47,495 bases of DNA from Pseudomonadota bacterium (GTDB taxonomy: Bacteria > Pseudomonadota > Gammaproteobacteria > Steroidobacterales > JBCBZW01). A program made the translations under genes and the position numbers. How positions within the stretch are numbered: position 1 is the first letter of the stretch; every line of letters starts with the position of its first letter. The stretch spans positions 1 through 47,495 of the forward strand of contig JBCBZW010000032.1 in NCBI GenBank assembly GCA_039815145.1. Direction: 5' to 3'. Shown here one piece after another: positions 1 through 8,410 of this stretch. Below the pieces are notes generated by a model. That model did not search any database. It was given only the letters and a program-made list of their open reading frames with translations, and was not told the DNA's origin.

Positions 1-569
1 CCCCCGGTCACCGTCGCCCCGCTGAAGGTGCTGTCACCGATCAGTGGTGTTAAAGCCTCGCGCGCCTGGGCCTGCTCGTTGCGCGCTTCCGCGTCCACGA
101 TCGGGGCGCGCCAGGCGAGCTGACCCGTGGCCGCATCCAGGGCCACCAGTTGACCGTCCAGCGTGGCCATGTACACGCGGTCGTGAGCGACGGCAACGCC
201 GCGGTTGGCCGGCCCGCAGCAGAACTCCTTCGTGGTGAGTTCGTGCTCGTAGCGCCAACGGATCGCGCCCGTGGCGGCGTCCAGGGCGAGCACGTGATTG
301 AAGGGCGTGGAGACGTACATCACGCCGTCGCGCACGATGGGGGTGGCCTGGAAGCTGCCACGCTTGCCCGTGTCCACGCGCCAGGCCAACTGCAAGTTCG
401 CCACGTTGTCTGTGGTGAGTTGCTGGAGCTGGCTGTAGCGGCCGTTCGCAAGATCGTTGCCGAAGGCGGGCCAGTCCGTATCCGTGGCGCCCGCACCGCC
501 GGCCGCCACCGCAAGCAACGCCGTGGCGAGCGTACCCCGCACCTTCCAATCATCTACCAGCCTGGTCAT
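1..569 (-). CDS. PQQ-dependent alcohol dehydrogenase, N-terminal part (cut by window start)
   Basis: This is the first 189 residues of a periplasmic quinoprotein dehydrogenase; the rest lies beyond base 1. A short basic start and hydrophobic stretch (about residues 11-28) ends at an Ala-rich signal-peptidase-like site before TDTDWPAFG. The mature start is typical of the family (WPAFGNDLANGRYSQL), followed by propeller-type repeats (LAWRVDTG, IRWRYEHE, LAWRAP) and LDAATG turns. Adjacent cysteines C117-C118 in EFCCGPANRG match the vicinal disulfide next to PQQ in quinoprotein alcohol dehydrogenases. Two in-frame ATGs lie at 575 and 569; the AGAGGA ribosome site is correctly spaced only for 569. 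It follows trhO by 32 bases on the same strand. The substrate cannot be told from this part. Confidence 0.85.
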   Translation of the reverse strand, partial: MTRLVDDWKVRGTLATALLAVAAGGAGATDTDWPAFGNDLANGRYSQLQQLTTDNVANLQLAWRVDTGKRGSFQATPIVRDGVMYVSTPFNHVLALDAATGAIRWRYEHELTTKEFCCGPANRGVAVAHDRVYMATLDGQLVALDAATGQLAWRAPIVDAEARNEQAQAREALTPLIGDSTFSGATVTG

Positions 570-601
570 ACACATCTTCCTCTAGGATCGGGCGCGATCC
601 C

Positions 602-1510
602 TCAAGCGTCTGATTGGGCCCGCGCCGCGGCGAGGTCGCGCTGACGCTTGCGCTCGGCGAAGGAGGCGCGCTGGGCCGGGGTGAGATCGTCGTAGCACGC
701 CGGGCAGCTGATGCCGGCCTCGTAGTGCAGGTGCTGGCGGTCCTCGTCGGACACCGGGCGGCGGCATGCATAACACTGGCCGTAGCTACCCGGCGCAAGC
801 GCGTTGTCCACGGCGACGCGCTCGTCGAAGACGAAGCACTCGCCCCACCACAGTGACTCCGCTTCCGGCACCTCGTCCAGGTAGGCGAGGATGCCGCCCT
901 CGAGCTGGCACACATCTTCGAAGCCGGCGTCCAACAGCAGCGCGCTCGCCTTCTCGCAGCGAATACCGCCCGTGCAGAACATCGCCACGCGCTTGTGCAC
1001 CTCAGGGTCCAGTTGCTGCGCCACGTAGTCTGGGAACTCGCGGAAGTTGCGGGTGCCCGGATCGACGGCGCCGGCGAAGCTGCCGATGCCCGTCTCGTAG
1101 AGGTTGCGCGTATCCACCACCAGCGTCTGGGGATCGCGGATCAGGGCGTTCCACTCGCTCGGGGGCACGTGCGCGCCCGTGCGCTTGCCCGGCGTAATAC
1201 CCGACACGCCGAGGGTCACGATTTCCCGTCGCAGCTTGACCTTCATCTTGCGGAAGGGCGACGCGGGCGCCGTCGACCAGCGCGGTGCGAGCCCCGCGAG
1301 GGCTGATCTCTTACCTAACCATTGCAGAAGGCCCTCGAGCGCCTCGCGGCTGCCGGCCAGGGTGGCGTTGATCCCCTCATCGGCGAGGAGCACGGTGCCG
1401 GTGATCCCCCGAGCGTGGCTCTCGGCCAGGAGGGGTTCGCGCAAAGATGCGTAGTCGGGCAATTCGACGAAGCGGTAGAAGGTGGCGATGTGCAGGGTCG
1501 GCTCGCTCAT
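602..1510 (-). CDS. trhO: tRNA uridine(34) hydroxylase TrhO (rhodanese-family)
   Basis: TrhO (formerly YceA) makes 5-hydroxyuridine at tRNA position 34, the first step toward cmo5U. The protein is 302 aa: an N-terminal acylphosphatase-like domain with the family motif ITGTVLLADEGINATLAG (about 37-53), then a rhodanese domain with FCTGGIRCEKA (C179 and C184), and a C-terminal pair of CxxC motifs (CYAC, CPAC) that could bind zinc. The reading frame is open further upstream, but the conserved start is MSEPTLHIATFYRF at 1510. Its ATG overlaps the cmoB stop (ATGA), so the two are very likely co-translated. CmoB uses the product of TrhO, which supports the assignment. Confidence 0.93.
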   Translation of the reverse strand: MSEPTLHIATFYRFVELPDYASLREPLLAESHARGITGTVLLADEGINATLAGSREALEGLLQWLGKRSALAGLAPRWSTAPASPFRKMKVKLRREIVTLGVSGITPGKRTGAHVPPSEWNALIRDPQTLVVDTRNLYETGIGSFAGAVDPGTRNFREFPDYVAQQLDPEVHKRVAMFCTGGIRCEKASALLLDAGFEDVCQLEGGILAYLDEVPEAESLWWGECFVFDERVAVDNALAPGSYGQCYACRRPVSDEDRQHLHYEAGISCPACYDDLTPAQRASFAERKRQRDLAAARAQSDA

Positions 1511-2511
1511 GGCGCCTTGGCCAGCACCACGGCGCGCAGGGGCGCCGGGTGCCCTTCGACGGTGCGCGAGGGATCGTCCGCATCGAGGAAATCGCTCAGG
1601 GAGCGGAATGGCATCCACCGCGTACTGCGCTGCTCCTGCGGTGTCGTGGGCGTGAGGTCGATCAGCTGCGGCTCGCGCAGGCCCGCCTTGCGCAGCCAGC
1701 TCTGAAGGCTCGCCACGCTCGGCAGGAACCAGACGTTACGCATGCTCGCGTAGCGGCCCTCGGGCACCAGCACCTCGTTCATTCCTCCCTCGATCACCAG
1801 GGTCTCCAGGATCAGCTCACCGCCGGGCGCCAGGGTGCGGCGCAGGGCCTGGAGATGATCCATCGGCGAGCGTCGATGGTAGAGCACCCCCATGGAGAAC
1901 ACCGAATCGAAGCAGCGAAGGCTCTCCTCGGGTAGCGCCTCCAGGGGCAGCGGCAACAGGTGCAGGCGGGGTTCGTGCCCCAGGTAGTGGCGTAGGAGCC
2001 GGTACTGCATGGCGTAGAGCAGGTAGGGGTCCAGGCCCAGCACCCAGGCGGGATCATCGGCGAGCATGCGCAAAGCGTAGTAGCCATTGCCGCAGCCTAC
2101 GTCGAGCACGCGGCGCCCGGCCAAGGGCGCGCAGGCCTCGCGCACACGGTCCCACTTGAGGTCGCAGCGCCATTCCGTGTCCAGGGTCACGCCGAACAGC
2201 TCGAAGGGCCCCTTGCGCCAGGGCACGAAGGCCTCGAGGCAGCGTTCGAGTTGCTCGCGCGCGGCAGCGTCCGCCAGATCCGCCTCCTGGCCGAGGCGAA
2301 TGACCGGACGGGCCAGGTCGATGTCGCTCGCCTGCGCCGGCGGCAGCGATGCCAAGGCATCGCCCCAGCGGGCGAGGTCGCCGTGCACGCCGGGCGCACA
2401 GGCCGCATCCGCCTGGGCCAGCAGCGTCGGCAGGACGGCCTGCAGGGGCGTACCGGCGGCGGCAGCCTTCAGGGCTTGCGCCTCATGCTCGGAACAAAAC
2501 GGTGGCACCAT
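1507..2511 (-). CDS. cmoB: tRNA U34 carboxymethyltransferase CmoB
   Basis: CmoB transfers the carboxymethyl group of carboxy-SAM onto 5-hydroxyuridine 34 of tRNA, giving cmo5U34. The protein is 334 aa, close to the usual length of about 320. It shows WRKGPFELFG upstream of the Rossmann core, the SAM motif VLDVGCGNGYYALRM, DPYLLYAMQY, and the typical VFSMGVLYHRRSP. ATG at 2511 is preferred; a TTG two codons upstream is also in frame. It overlaps trhO by 4 bases and diverges from cmoA with a 57-base gap that holds a perfect inverted repeat. Function is assigned from strong family motifs. Confidence 0.95.
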   Translation of the reverse strand: MVPPFCSEHEAQALKAAAAGTPLQAVLPTLLAQADAACAPGVHGDLARWGDALASLPPAQASDIDLARPVIRLGQEADLADAAAREQLERCLEAFVPWRKGPFELFGVTLDTEWRCDLKWDRVREACAPLAGRRVLDVGCGNGYYALRMLADDPAWVLGLDPYLLYAMQYRLLRHYLGHEPRLHLLPLPLEALPEESLRCFDSVFSMGVLYHRRSPMDHLQALRRTLAPGGELILETLVIEGGMNEVLVPEGRYASMRNVWFLPSVASLQSWLRKAGLREPQLIDLTPTTPQEQRSTRWMPFRSLSDFLDADDPSRTVEGHPAPLRAVVLAKAP

Positions 2512-2530
2512 AGGCAACTTCTGGCCAACC

Positions 2531-2547
2531 GGGACCTGTCAGGTCCC
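2531..2547. promoter_or_regulatory. Inverted repeat centred between divergent cmoB and cmoA
   Basis: GGGACCT-GTC-AGGTCCC, a perfect 7-base inverted repeat with a 3-base centre. It sits 19 bases from the cmoB ATG and 21 bases from the cmoA ATG, nearly symmetric between the two genes. It could be an operator for a shared regulator, or a hairpin in both short leaders. I see no clear -10/-35 boxes around it. Confidence 0.5.
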
Positions 2548-2568
2548 AGCCGCCATCGAGGACTCGCG

Positions 2569-3279
2569 ATGAAAAACGTGGGCGACATTATAGAAGCCGC
2601 CAACGCCGCCTGGACCTTCGGCGATGGCGTCAGCGAGCGCTTCGACGAGCACGTGGCGCGCTCCGTCCCACTCTACGGTCAAACCCACGCCCTGATCGGC
2701 GCCCTCTCCGACTATTTCCTCGGGCCCGGATCGCGCTGCTACGACCTCGGCTGCAGCACCGGTAGCCTCTGTGCCACCCTGGCCGAACGCAACGCGGCCA
2801 AGCAGGTGAAGGTCATCGGCATCGACAGCGAGACGGGCATGATCACGCGCGCCCGGGAGCGCTGCGCGGAGCAACCCGCGGTGGAGCTGATCGAAGCCGA
2901 TCTCCTCGATGTCACGCTCGAGCCCGCCGACCTGATCGTCGCCTGCTACACCATGCAGTTCGTACGCCCCCGCTGGCGCCAGGTGATCTTCGATCGCGTC
3001 TTCGAGGCGCTCAACTGGGGCGGCGCCTTCATTCTGTTCGAAAAGGTACGGGCCCCCGACGCGCGCTTTCAGGACATCGCGAGCGGCCTCTACGCCGACT
3101 ACAAGCTGGAGCAGGGCTACAGCGGTGATGAGATCGTGGCCAAGTCGCGCAGCCTGAAGGGCGTGCTGGAACCCTTTTCCACGGCGGGCAACTTAGGGTT
3201 GCTGGAGCGGGCGGGCTTCGTGGATGTCATGACCGTCATGAAGTACATCAGCTTCGAGGGCTTTCTCGCCATCAAGTAG
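2569..3279 (+). CDS. cmoA: Carboxy-S-adenosylmethionine synthase CmoA
   Basis: CmoA converts SAM and prephenate to carboxy-SAM, the donor used by CmoB. The protein is 236 aa (family about 245). It has VPLYGQTHALIGAL near residue 33, the SAM motif CYDLGCSTGSL (58-67), IGIDSETGMITRARE (83-97) and ACYTMQFVRPRWR, all typical of CmoA. The frame is open well upstream, overlapping cmoB on the other strand, but GAGGA at 2558-2562 and the conserved N-terminus fix the ATG at 2569. The gene stands head to head with cmoB. Confidence 0.95.
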   Translation: MKNVGDIIEAANAAWTFGDGVSERFDEHVARSVPLYGQTHALIGALSDYFLGPGSRCYDLGCSTGSLCATLAERNAAKQVKVIGIDSETGMITRARERCAEQPAVELIEADLLDVTLEPADLIVACYTMQFVRPRWRQVIFDRVFEALNWGGAFILFEKVRAPDARFQDIASGLYADYKLEQGYSGDEIVAKSRSLKGVLEPFSTAGNLGLLERAGFVDVMTVMKYISFEGFLAIK

Positions 3280-3324
3280 CGGCTCCGGCGACCTAACCGT
3301 TCCGTTGGCACTCGAGGAGATTCC

Positions 3325-4296
3325 GTGAGCTTGCCCCGTCCCCTCCGCGTGCTCATCGCCCTCGGCATCGCGCTCATGACTCAGCCAAGCCTCGCCGACG
3401 ATTGCCGCGCGCCGGGCGTATGGCTGCAGGTGCTCGGCTCCGGTGGCCCGGAACTGGCGTCTGGTCGCGCATCCTCGGGCTATCTCCTGTGGCACGACGG
3501 CGTCGCCCGCGTGCTGGTCGATGCCGGCGGTGGCGTCGCCTTACGCTTCAATCAGGCGGGCGCTCGCTTCGAAGATCTCGACGTGATCGCCCTCACCCAC
3601 CTGCACATCGATCACAGCCTGGATCTCGCCGCCCTCCTCAAGGCGTCCTACTTCGGCCGACGCAAGCGTGATCTCCCCGTACTGGGCCCGTCCGGTTCGC
3701 GTTTCACCGCAGACCTCGACTCCTTCACCCGCCGCCTGCTGGCGAGCGACGGCGCGTGGCCCTACCTCGATGACTACCTGGACACGCAACGCGGCGACTA
3801 CGCGATCACCCCCCTCACCCTCGACGGTGAGAGCGAGGCGCGGTGGACGGGTCAGTTCGGTGAGGGGCGCGACATCGCCGTCGCCGCGATCGCCGTGCAT
3901 CACGGACCGATCCCCGCGATCGCCTACCGGGTGGATATCGGTGAGGCGACGGTGGTGTTCACCGGCGACACCACCAACCGCAACGATCGCCTGCGCCTCC
4001 TGGCGGGCAGCGATACGGAGCTCCTCGTCGCCCATCACGCGATCACCGACAGCGCCGGCCGTGGCGCTCGCAGCTTGCACATGCCACCGTCGATGATTGG
4101 TCAACTAGCGGCGGATACGGATCCCGATCTGCTCGTGCTATCCCACCGCATGCGCCGCACCGAAGGCCACGAGTTGGCCTCACAACAGAGCATCCGCCGT
4201 CGGTGGCGGGGCAACCTGGTGTTCGCGGAAGATCTCGACTGCTTCGCCGTCATCCCCCGTGCCCGTCCCCCAGCCGCGGTACTCCCCAGCCGGTAA
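3325..4296 (+). CDS. Secreted metallo-beta-lactamase-fold hydrolase
   Basis: A 323-aa exported MBL-fold protein. It starts at GTG with GAGGAGA five bases upstream. A signal peptide covers about residues 1-24 (cleavage after SLA, before DDC). The metal-binding motif HLHIDH lies near residue 92, with further ligands likely in VVFTGDTT, VAHHAI and LSHRM. The LGSGGPELASGRASSGYLL opening resembles the RNase Z/arylsulfatase-like branch of the superfamily, but export argues against tRNA processing. It lies 45 bases after cmoA on the same strand and could share its transcript. The substrate is unknown. Confidence 0.85.
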   Translation: MSLPRPLRVLIALGIALMTQPSLADDCRAPGVWLQVLGSGGPELASGRASSGYLLWHDGVARVLVDAGGGVALRFNQAGARFEDLDVIALTHLHIDHSLDLAALLKASYFGRRKRDLPVLGPSGSRFTADLDSFTRRLLASDGAWPYLDDYLDTQRGDYAITPLTLDGESEARWTGQFGEGRDIAVAAIAVHHGPIPAIAYRVDIGEATVVFTGDTTNRNDRLRLLAGSDTELLVAHHAITDSAGRGARSLHMPPSMIGQLAADTDPDLLVLSHRMRRTEGHELASQQSIRRRWRGNLVFAEDLDCFAVIPRARPPAAVLPSR

Positions 4297-4334
4297 AACG
4301 TGATCTACGGCACAAACGCTGGCGCTGCACACGC

Positions 4335-4362
4335 TTGCATTTCGGGGGAAAGCCCCTAGAAT
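4335..4362 (+). promoter_or_regulatory. Sigma-70-type promoter for the speD operon
   Basis: TTGCAT (4335-4340), a 16-base spacer, then TAGAAT (4357-4362, five of six matches to the -10 consensus). Transcription would begin near 4369, giving a leader of about 120 bases before speD. The leader holds a weak stem AAACC/GGTTT followed by Ts (4377-4393) and a four-codon ORF with its own stop (4394-4408). Confidence 0.55.
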
Positions 4363-4489
4363 TTTGCGATCCGCAGAAACCGTCGGGGTTTTTATGTTAG
4401 TCCGCTGACGGCACGCTGCCTCCTGACTAGAGGTGCAAGGGCGTGTCGATCCAAACCACCCTTTGTTCCTCGATTAGGAGGTGCCTCAA

Positions 4490-4954
4490 ATGGCGCAAAA
4501 TTCCGTCGTTGCCTTCGCTGACCGCCCGGGATGGCCCACCCACGAACAATCCCGCGACACCACCACCACTGCCGATCACTTCATTCAACGTGACGGCGTC
4601 GAGTTTGCCGGCACACACCTGATCGCCGACCTGTGGGGCGCCACCCGCCTCGATGAACTCGACCACATGGAGACCGCCCTGCGCGATGCTGTAGAAGCCG
4701 CCGGCGCCACCCTCCTGCACATACACCTGCATCACTTCACGCCCAACGGAGGCATCTCCGGCGTGGCAGTGCTTGCCGAATCCCATATCAGCGTCCACAC
4801 CTGGCCCGAGCGCGACTTTGCCGCCTTCGACGTGTTCATGTGTGGCGACGCTAAGCCCCTGAAGGCGATCGACGTCCTGAAGCGCGCGTTCACCCCCTCA
4901 CGAACAGAAGTGGGTGAACACATGCGCGGCATCGTGACGAAAGACGCCGAATGA
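4490..4954 (+). CDS. speD: S-adenosylmethionine decarboxylase proenzyme
   Basis: SpeD makes decarboxylated SAM, the aminopropyl donor for spermidine. This is the short prokaryotic class (154 aa). The self-cleavage motif [12 protein letters not shown] is intact: cleavage is expected between E97 and S98, with S98 becoming the pyruvoyl group. H103 and C118 are the expected processing and catalytic residues. AGGAGGT at 4476-4482 fixes the ATG at 4490 rather than a GTG at 4481. Its stop overlaps the speE start (ATGA). The first 35 or so residues (Thr-rich) extend beyond the usual short enzyme. Confidence 0.95.
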   Translation: MAQNSVVAFADRPGWPTHEQSRDTTTTADHFIQRDGVEFAGTHLIADLWGATRLDELDHMETALRDAVEAAGATLLHIHLHHFTPNGGISGVAVLAESHISVHTWPERDFAAFDVFMCGDAKPLKAIDVLKRAFTPSRTEVGEHMRGIVTKDAE

Positions 4955-5808
4955 AGCACTTTCGCGAAACGCTCTACGACGCGCTCTCCCAGGAGATGCG
5001 CATCGACAAGGTGTACTTCGAGAGCGGCACGGGCCAGCAGCACCTGATGATCTTCCACAACGCCGTGCTGGGTCGGGTCATGACCCTCGACGGCATCGTG
5101 CAGACCACAGAAGCGGACGAGTTCATCTACCACGAGATGCTCACCCACGTGCCCATCCTGGCCCACGGCAAAGCGCGCTCCGTGCTCATCGTCGGCGGTG
5201 GCGACGGCGGCATGTTGCGCGAGGTCTGCCGCCATGGCGATGTCGAGCGGATCGTGCAGGTGGAGATCGACGAGAAGGTCATCGAGATGTCCAAGCAGTG
5301 GTTGCCCAACCACTCGGCGGGTGCCTTCGATGATCCTCGATTCCACCTGGTGATCGCCGATGGCCTCGACTACGTGCGCACCGCCGAGGAGCGCTTCGAC
5401 GTCATCATCTCCGATAGCACGGATCCAATCGGCCCGGGTGAGGCGCTCTTCACCCAGGACTTCTACAGCGCGTGTAAGCGCTGCCTGAACCCGGGTGGCG
5501 TGGTGGTGACGCAAAACGGCGTCGCCTTCTTCCAGCTTGACGAGGTGCGCACAACGCACGAGCGCATGACGCCGGTGTTCGCCGATCACACCTTCTACAG
5601 CGCCGCCGTGCCTACCTACTACGGCGGCATCATGACCTTCGCGTGGGGCTCGGACGACCCCAGCCTGCGCCAGGTCGACCACGACACCTTGGCCACCCGC
5701 ATGGCCGCGGCGGGACTCGACACCCGCTACTACACGCCGGACGTCCACCTTGGCAGCTTCGCCCTGCCGCGTTACGTGGAGCAGAGCCTGCGTGGCAACG
5801 ACACCTGA
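4951..5808 (+). CDS. speE: Spermidine synthase
   Basis: SpeE transfers the aminopropyl group from decarboxylated SAM to putrescine. The protein is 285 aa, the usual length. Motifs: the N-terminal beta-domain with [20 protein letters not shown] (about 47-66), the nucleotide-binding loop [12 protein letters not shown] (81-92), and the catalytic-loop signature [18 protein letters not shown] near 150. It overlaps speD by four bases at the start and the decarboxylase gene by 17 bases at the end, so the three are one translational unit. Confidence 0.95.
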   Translation: MKHFRETLYDALSQEMRIDKVYFESGTGQQHLMIFHNAVLGRVMTLDGIVQTTEADEFIYHEMLTHVPILAHGKARSVLIVGGGDGGMLREVCRHGDVERIVQVEIDEKVIEMSKQWLPNHSAGAFDDPRFHLVIADGLDYVRTAEERFDVIISDSTDPIGPGEALFTQDFYSACKRCLNPGGVVVTQNGVAFFQLDEVRTTHERMTPVFADHTFYSAAVPTYYGGIMTFAWGSDDPSLRQVDHDTLATRMAAAGLDTRYYTPDVHLGSFALPRYVEQSLRGNDT

Positions 5809-7003
5809 TCTTTCCGATCGCACGCTCCTGACCGGCGATCGGCCCGAGGAGCGCGCGCCCCTCGAGGCCCTGGTCGAGGCCCACGGTTCACCGTTGCTGG
5901 TGTTCGACCCGAGCGTGCTGCAGCGCCAATACCAGTTGCTGGCCGCCGCCCTGCCCGGCGTCGATCTCTACTACGCGGTCAAGGCACACCCTAACGAGCA
6001 CATCGTGCGCACCCTCGACGCACTGGGAGCCGGCTTCGACGTCGCCTCCGCCGGCGAGATGGACCTGCTGCTCGACCTGCGCATCTCCGGGCGGCGGACG
6101 ATCCACACGCACCCGGTGAAGAAGGACCGCGAGATCCGCGACGCTCTACGCTTCGGGGCCACCACCTTCGTAGTCGATAACCTCGATGAGCTGCGCAAGC
6201 TCGTGCCCTACCGCAAGCGCGTCGGTGTGTTGCTGCGGGTCAGCTTCCGCGCGCCCAGCGCGCGGGTCGACCTGTCACGTAAGTTTGGCTGCGCGCCGGA
6301 AGAGGTGAGCGAGATGGTGCAGGCGGCGGGCGAGCTCGGCCTGCACATCCGCGGCCTCTCCTTTCACGTCGGCTCCCAGGTGCCCGATGCGGCCAAGCAC
6401 GTGGAGGCCATCGAGGCCTGTGCAGCGCTGATGCTTGCCCTCAACGAACAGGTATCTTCGCCCCTGGCCACCCTCGACATCGGCGGCGGCTTCCCGGCGG
6501 ACTACCGGCTGCAAGGCCTCGACCTGCACGCCTTCTGTCGCCCCATCCGTCGGGCCCTGCGCAAGCTGCCGAGCGAATGGCATCTGATGGCCGAACCCGG
6601 ACGTTGCCTGGTGGCCCCCACGGTGCGCAGCGTGACCACGATCGCCGGGCGCAGCTCCCGCGCCGGCCTGCGCTGGTACTTCGTCGACGACGGCGCCTAC
6701 GGCTCCTACAGCGGCCAGATCTTCGATGCCACCGTGTACCCCCTGCAGGTCTTTCGCGATGGCCCCACCACGCCGAGCATGATTGCCGGCCCCACGTGCG
6801 ACAGCATCGACATGGTGGCCGAACAGATCGATTTGCCAGAGCTCGCCATCGGTGATCTCCTGGTCGGGCACCAGATGGGCGCCTACACGGCGGCGACAAA
6901 AACCCGCTTCAACTCCCTGCCCGACGCCACCTTCGTGGTCCACGACAGCGAGGCTAGCGACGACGATGATGACCACGAGCACGAGGCCTTAGCAGCGCCA
7001 TGA
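5792..7003 (+). CDS. PLP-dependent ornithine decarboxylase-type enzyme (fold III)
   Basis: A group IV decarboxylase of the eukaryotic-like ODC/LysA fold, 403 aa from GTG 5792. K64 (YYAVKAHP) is the PLP lysine; H192 (SFHVGSQ), GGGFP (231-235) and EPGR (268-271) bind PLP; C336-D337 in GPTCDSID is the ODC-type catalytic pair. With SpeD and SpeE immediately upstream, making putrescine from ornithine is the simplest role; lysine or arginine as extra substrates cannot be excluded. The start lies inside the end of speE, with GGAG 11 bases upstream. An acidic tail (residues about 386-399, with five Asp in a row) follows the enzyme core and is unusual. Confidence 0.88.
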   Translation: MATTPDLSDRTLLTGDRPEERAPLEALVEAHGSPLLVFDPSVLQRQYQLLAAALPGVDLYYAVKAHPNEHIVRTLDALGAGFDVASAGEMDLLLDLRISGRRTIHTHPVKKDREIRDALRFGATTFVVDNLDELRKLVPYRKRVGVLLRVSFRAPSARVDLSRKFGCAPEEVSEMVQAAGELGLHIRGLSFHVGSQVPDAAKHVEAIEACAALMLALNEQVSSPLATLDIGGGFPADYRLQGLDLHAFCRPIRRALRKLPSEWHLMAEPGRCLVAPTVRSVTTIAGRSSRAGLRWYFVDDGAYGSYSGQIFDATVYPLQVFRDGPTTPSMIAGPTCDSIDMVAEQIDLPELAIGDLLVGHQMGAYTAATKTRFNSLPDATFVVHDSEASDDDDDHEHEALAAP

Positions 7004-7434
7004 TGGACGACCTGGCCTCGCCGCTCGAGCATGCGTTGATCGTCTACAACCGAATCGAGCGTGCCCTCCTGCGCGCGCCGATGCGCCAGATCGCACCGGT
7101 ACTGGGCGTCGCCTTGCTGGCGGCGGCGGGCTGGCTCACAACGGTGTCGCTGGGGGATCAGGCGAACGCCTGGCTCACGGGGGCGGGCAAGGGCCTGCAC
7201 CTCTGCCTGGCGCTCATCGCCTTCGGGGTGGGTGCGGGCATGGTGCTGCGACAGGCTTGGGCGATCGTGGTGGGCGTGGTCGTCGTCGGCCTGCTACAGG
7301 TGCTGCCTTACGCGCTCGTGGGCGGGGCCGTGTTCGTCACCGGCGAGGCGTTGCGGATCGGCCTGACGGCCGTGGGGGCAGAGCTGTTCGCAATGGTGGC
7401 CGTGGCGATGGTAATCGCTGGCGACGACGGCTAG
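7000..7434 (+). CDS. Small multi-pass membrane protein, unknown function
   Basis: A 144-aa protein whose start overlaps the decarboxylase stop (ATGATGG; ATG 7000 or 7003). After about 30 amphipathic residues it has roughly four hydrophobic segments (about 31-50, 66-84, 86-113 and 119-140), rich in Gly, Ala and Val. I do not recognise the family. Overlap with the polyamine operon suggests co-translation and perhaps a link to polyamine handling, but nothing in the sequence shows transport motifs. The gene ends 13 bases before a converging gene. Confidence 0.7.
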   Translation: MMDDLASPLEHALIVYNRIERALLRAPMRQIAPVLGVALLAAAGWLTTVSLGDQANAWLTGAGKGLHLCLALIAFGVGAGMVLRQAWAIVVGVVVVGLLQVLPYALVGGAVFVTGEALRIGLTAVGAELFAMVAVAMVIAGDDG

Positions 7435-7447
7435 CGCCAGGCGCTCG

Positions 7448-7783
7448 TCAGCGGCGTCGATCGCCGCCGGGCCCCCGCGGCGTGACCTTCACGCGCGCCT
7501 TACCCTTATGGGCGGCGGGCTTCGCTTTCTTCTTCTTGCGCACCGTGCGTTTGCTTTCCAAACTCGGAATCGCATCGGCGTTGGAGAAGTCCCCACCCCA
7601 CCGATCGCGGTGCATCGCCTCGGCTTCCTCGCGTATCCGCGCGTGCCGATTGGTCAGCAGCAGCGAGGAAGGATCGCACCTGCGCGCGCGCAGGATGCCG
7701 AGATCCACGGCGGCATCGAACAGGCTTGGGTACCAACGCTCCCAGCCCGGCATCGCCTTGTCGACCTGATCCTTCAAACTCAC
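7448..7783 (-). CDS. Small protein with very basic tail, unknown function
   Basis: 111 aa from a GTG at 7783, chosen because GGAGAG lies seven bases upstream; the open frame continues upstream without a better start. The first 75 residues look globular (KAMPGWERWYPSLFDAAVDLG, Arg- and Glu-rich helices). The last 30 are strongly basic (KRTVRKKKKAKPAAHKGKAR), ending GGDRRR. The tail suggests binding to nucleic acid, ribosome or membrane, but this is inference. I do not recognise the family. It runs in the same direction as the upstream membrane gene and malQ. Confidence 0.6.
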   Translation of the reverse strand: MSLKDQVDKAMPGWERWYPSLFDAAVDLGILRARRCDPSSLLLTNRHARIREEAEAMHRDRWGGDFSNADAIPSLESKRTVRKKKKAKPAAHKGKARVKVTPRGPGGDRRR

Positions 7784-7823
7784 GCCAACGCTCTCCACGT
7801 TGCAAGTTGTCGCGCTTGAAACC

Positions 7824-8390
7824 CTACGGGGCGGGCGGCCACATAGCGGCCATCGCTCCTGCCGTGAGCAGCGCGAACACGACCGCATCGACCAGGCCGC
7901 GTACCACGTTACCCCAGGGCTTACCGTACCAGATTGCTTCGGGAATAAGCGCGGACCCGTGCGCCAACAGCGCCATCACGGCGACCGGCGGAAACACCGC
8001 ATGATAGGAAGCGCCCAGGGGAACAAAGGTTTGCGTCGCCCAAGCGATGGCCGTGCACACGAGCGTGTAGTGGGCAAGCGTCAGCAACAGGTGACGACGG
8101 ATCGATGGCACGCGATTGGGCAAGATCGTCAAGAAGGCGACGGGACCTGCGACGAAGCGTTCGCGACCCTCGGGCGTGGACGCATCTTCCCAGCGCTCGA
8201 GGTGTGGCAAGAGGTACTGACCGCGGCGCAAAGACTGACGCCGGATGGCCCGCGCGAAGGCCTCCTCGTCCTTTACCGGTCGGTACTCGCCGATGTGATG
8301 CGGCAGGGCCATCCACGAGACAGCACTTGCGAGCCAGACGAAGCCCGCCGCCAGCATCACCGGAAGGGCGAAGGTAAGCGCGAAATCCAT
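7824..8390 (-). CDS. Predicted membrane protein, unknown function
   Basis: 188 aa from ATG 8390, preceded by GGAGG five bases upstream; an ATG at 8405 is also in frame. An N-terminal membrane segment (about 1-25) is followed by a charged region of about 60 residues (HHIGEYRPVKDEEAFARAIRRQ to ERWEDAST), then three more hydrophobic segments toward the C-terminus. The end (MAAMWPPAP) is short. No family recognised. It starts 20 bases after the malQ stop on the same strand, so it is probably in the same transcript. Confidence 0.7.
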   Translation of the reverse strand: MDFALTFALPVMLAAGFVWLASAVSWMALPHHIGEYRPVKDEEAFARAIRRQSLRRGQYLLPHLERWEDASTPEGRERFVAGPVAFLTILPNRVPSIRRHLLLTLAHYTLVCTAIAWATQTFVPLGASYHAVFPPVAVMALLAHGSALIPEAIWYGKPWGNVVRGLVDAVVFALLTAGAMAAMWPPAP

Positions 8391-8410
8391 TAGCGCCTCC
8401 AGCATGGCGA

